A stretch of 64,000 nt of DNA, from contig NC_133569.1 in NCBI RefSeq assembly GCF_048773025.1, positions 7,192,001-7,256,000 on the forward strand, written 5' to 3'. Origin of the DNA: Camelus bactrianus (Eukaryota; Chordata; Mammalia; Artiodactyla; Camelidae). Below are positions 62,381 to 64,000 of this stretch, piece after piece (the stretch's first letter is position 1; each line of letters opens with the position of its first letter). The position numbers and the translations under genes were made by a program. A model generated the notes under the pieces. The model was given only the letters and a program-made list of their open reading frames with translations, was not told the DNA's origin and ran no database searches.

Positions 62381-63125
62381 AGAAACCAGAGTAAAAGTTC
62401 CTCCTGCAACCCGTTCCCTTTGTGCTAGATGAACGAACGTCTCTCCACATGCTCAGTTCTGAGAGATAAGTGTGTGTGAAAGCCGTCCTTCACCTGCTTG
62501 TTGGGAACACAAAGTTTCTCTTCAGTTGCAAACTCCACTCCATACACGTATATGTGTATGTACTAGCTCCAACACGGTTTTACAGTGAAAACTGCAGGAA
62601 CTTCAAACCGGCACTAGGAAACCGACTGAGAAACCAGAGTAAATTTTCTCCTGCAAACCGTTCCCTTTGTGCTAAATGAACGAACGTCCCTCCACATGCT
62701 CAATTCTGAGAGATAAGTGTGTGTGAATGCAGTCCTTCACCTAGCTTGTTGGGAACAAAAAGTTTCTCTTAATTTGCAAACTCCACTCCATACATATATA
62801 TGGAGAGGGACTAGCACCAACTCGGTTTTACAGTGAAAACTGCAGGAACTTCAAACCGGCACTAGGAAACTGACTGAGAAACCAGAGTAAAAGTTTTTCC
62901 TGCAACCGGTTCCCTTTGTGCTAGATGAACGAACGTGTCTCCACATGCTCAGTTCTGAGAGATAAGTGTGTGTGAAAGCCGTACTTCAGTAAGCTTGTTG
63001 GGAACACAAAGTTTCTCTTCAGATTTAAACTCCACTTCATACATATATATGGGGAGGTACAAGCTCCAACTCGGTTTTACAGTGAAAACTGCAGGAACTT
63101 CAAACCGGCACTAGGAAACAGACTG
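62381..63125. repeat. Three-monomer internal duplication in K, copy 2 (745 bp)
   Basis: Same marks at +745 bp. It ends with CAGATTTAAACTCCACTTC, matching the monomer at about 59,540 in K copy 1. Copy 2 therefore connects to the downstream cassette P in the ancestral way and copy 1 carries the new joint. Confidence 0.7.
62543..62558. repeat. Imperfect palindrome TACACGTATATGTGTA, third copy
   Basis: Identical to the two upstream copies and 745 bp from the second, as expected if it was carried along by the three-monomer duplication. Confidence 0.6.
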
Positions 63126-64000
63126 AGAAACCAGAGTAAAAGTTTCTCCTGCAAACCGTTCCCTTTGTGCTAGATGAACGAACGTCTCTCCACATGCTCA
63201 GTTCTGAGAGATAAGTGTGTGTGAAAACCGTCCTTCACCTAGCTTGTTGGGAACACAAAGTTTCTCTTCAGTTGCCAACTCCACTTCATATATATATATG
63301 GGAAGGTACTAGCTCCAACTCGGTTTTACAGTGAAAACTTCAGGAAATTCAAACCGGCACTAGGAAACAGACTGAGAAACCAGAGTTAAAGTTTCTCCTG
63401 CAACCCGTTCCCTTTGTGCTAGATGAACAAAAGTCTCTCCACATGCTCAGTTCTGAGAGATAAGTGTGTGTGAAAGCCGTTCTTCACCTAGCTTGTTGGG
63501 AACACAAAGTTTCTCTTCTGTTGCAAACTCCAATCCATACATATATATGGGGAGGAACTAGCTACAAATCGGTTTTACAGTGAAAACTGCAGGAACTTCA
63601 AACCGGCACTAGGAAACAGACTGAGAAACCAGAGTAAAAGTTTCTCCAGCAACCCGTTCCCTTTGTGCTAGATGAACGAACGTCTCTCCGCAAGCTCAGT
63701 TCTGAGAGATAAGTGTGTGTGAAAGCCGTACTTCACCTTGCTTGTTGGGAACAAAAAGTTTTTCTTCAGTTGCAAACTCCACTCCATACATATATATGGG
63801 GAGGAACTAGCTCCAACTCGGTTTTACAGTGAAAACTGCAGGAACTTCAAACCGGCACTAGGAAACAGACTGAGAAACCAGAGTAAAAGTTTCTCATTCA
63901 ACCCGTTCCCTTTGTGCTAGATGAACGAACGTCTCTCCACATGCTCAGTTCTGAGAGATAAGTGTGTGTGAAAGCCGTCCTTCACCTAGCTTGTTGGGAA
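63126..64000. repeat. Four-monomer cassette P, copy 4, cut by the window edge
   Basis: Lies 3,478 bp (14 monomers) from copy 3 and shares its GTTGCCAAC and GGGAAGG marks. A private GAACAAAAGTC occurs near 63,426. The fourth monomer is incomplete only because the window stops. Confidence 0.75.

Larger units (their letters stand above)
59804..63281. repeat. Higher-order unit K, copy 2 (14 monomers, 3,478 bp)
   Basis: Follows copy 1 at +2,733 bp (57,681 to 60,414; 57,911 to 60,644; 59,065 to 61,798). It then repeats three monomers at +745 bp, which accounts for 14 monomers rather than 11. A third copy starts at 63,282 and leaves the window. Confidence 0.75.
1..64000. repeat. Tandem satellite array, ~249-bp monomer, ~257 copies
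   Basis: The phase marker AGAAACCAGAG lies at 1, 250, 499 (variant), 749 and so on to 63,873, giving about 257 intervals averaging near 248.5 bp. Every stretch I read falls in this register, all monomers share one orientation, and no unique insert breaks it. Landmarks in order are a CTCCTGCAACCCGTTCC block, GATGAACGAACG, GCTCAGTTCTGAG, a TG run, CTAGCTTGTTGGGAAC, a CATATATATGGGG block, CTCGGTTTTACAG, CTGCAGGAAC and CACTAGGAAACAGACTG. The consensus is about 45% G+C with six CpGs. The 248-bp class mostly lacks one T (GAGAAAAG instead of GAGTAAAAG). The array runs past both edges. Family and host are unknown; eukaryotic heterochromatin is inferred from size and higher-order structure. Confidence 0.98.

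Noticed and set aside
1-64000. CRISPR-like regular repeats
   Set aside because: Repeats abut head to tail at 249 bp with no unique spacers, no leader and no cas genes.
1-64000. LTR, LINE, SINE or DNA transposon insertion
   Set aside because: No break in monomer register, no target-site duplication, no terminal repeats and no coding remnants were seen.

Overview
The whole 64 kb window lies inside one uninterrupted tandem satellite DNA array. A monomer of about 249 bp (modal lengths 249 and 248) repeats head to tail on one strand about 257 times. The mean spacing is close to 248.5 bp, taken from the same phase point at position 1 and at 63,873. Both window edges cut the array, so no flank is visible. 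I found no gene, RNA gene, transposon, CRISPR array or unique sequence. The longest reading frames are 60-84 codons, lie at fixed phase in the monomer, often start at GTG in a TG run, and recur in dozens of diverged copies. They are by-products of the repeat. An array of this size with higher-order structure points to a eukaryotic chromosome, typically pericentromeric, centromeric or subtelomeric heterochromatin. The taxon cannot be read from the sequence and I do not recognise the monomer family.

The array is a mosaic of multi-monomer (higher-order) units of different size and age. From left to right: a diverged start (0-2 kb) carrying a cassette (Q) also found near 34, 37 and 43 kb; a zone (2-14 kb) built on a W-X-R monomer module; three nearly identical 11-13-monomer copies (14.07-23.5 kb); a block (about 25.0-29.95 kb) that is a displaced copy of 4.86-9.95 kb, about 20.1-20.4 kb away; an 11/12-monomer unit (F, 32.47-38.19 kb); a third F copy in which an internal 6-monomer unit of exactly 1490 bp is tripled (38.2-42.7 kb); diverged monomers (43.7-47.7 kb); a 747-bp trimer doublet (47.7-49.2 kb); an 18/16-monomer duplication (49.39-57.85 kb); and units of 11 and 14 monomers sharing a four-monomer cassette (P) to the right edge.

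Several junction monomers are chimeric, with the left half of one subtype and the right half of another in correct register. This is the expected mark of unequal crossing-over or break repair between homologous monomers. Each monomer also carries short inverted repeats, including CAGT-GAAA-ACTG, which would form a GNRA-tetraloop hairpin if transcribed. Variation between monomers looks rich in G-to-T and C-to-A transversions. All coordinates for block edges come from aligning diagnostic variants by eye and are accurate to tens of bases unless stated.
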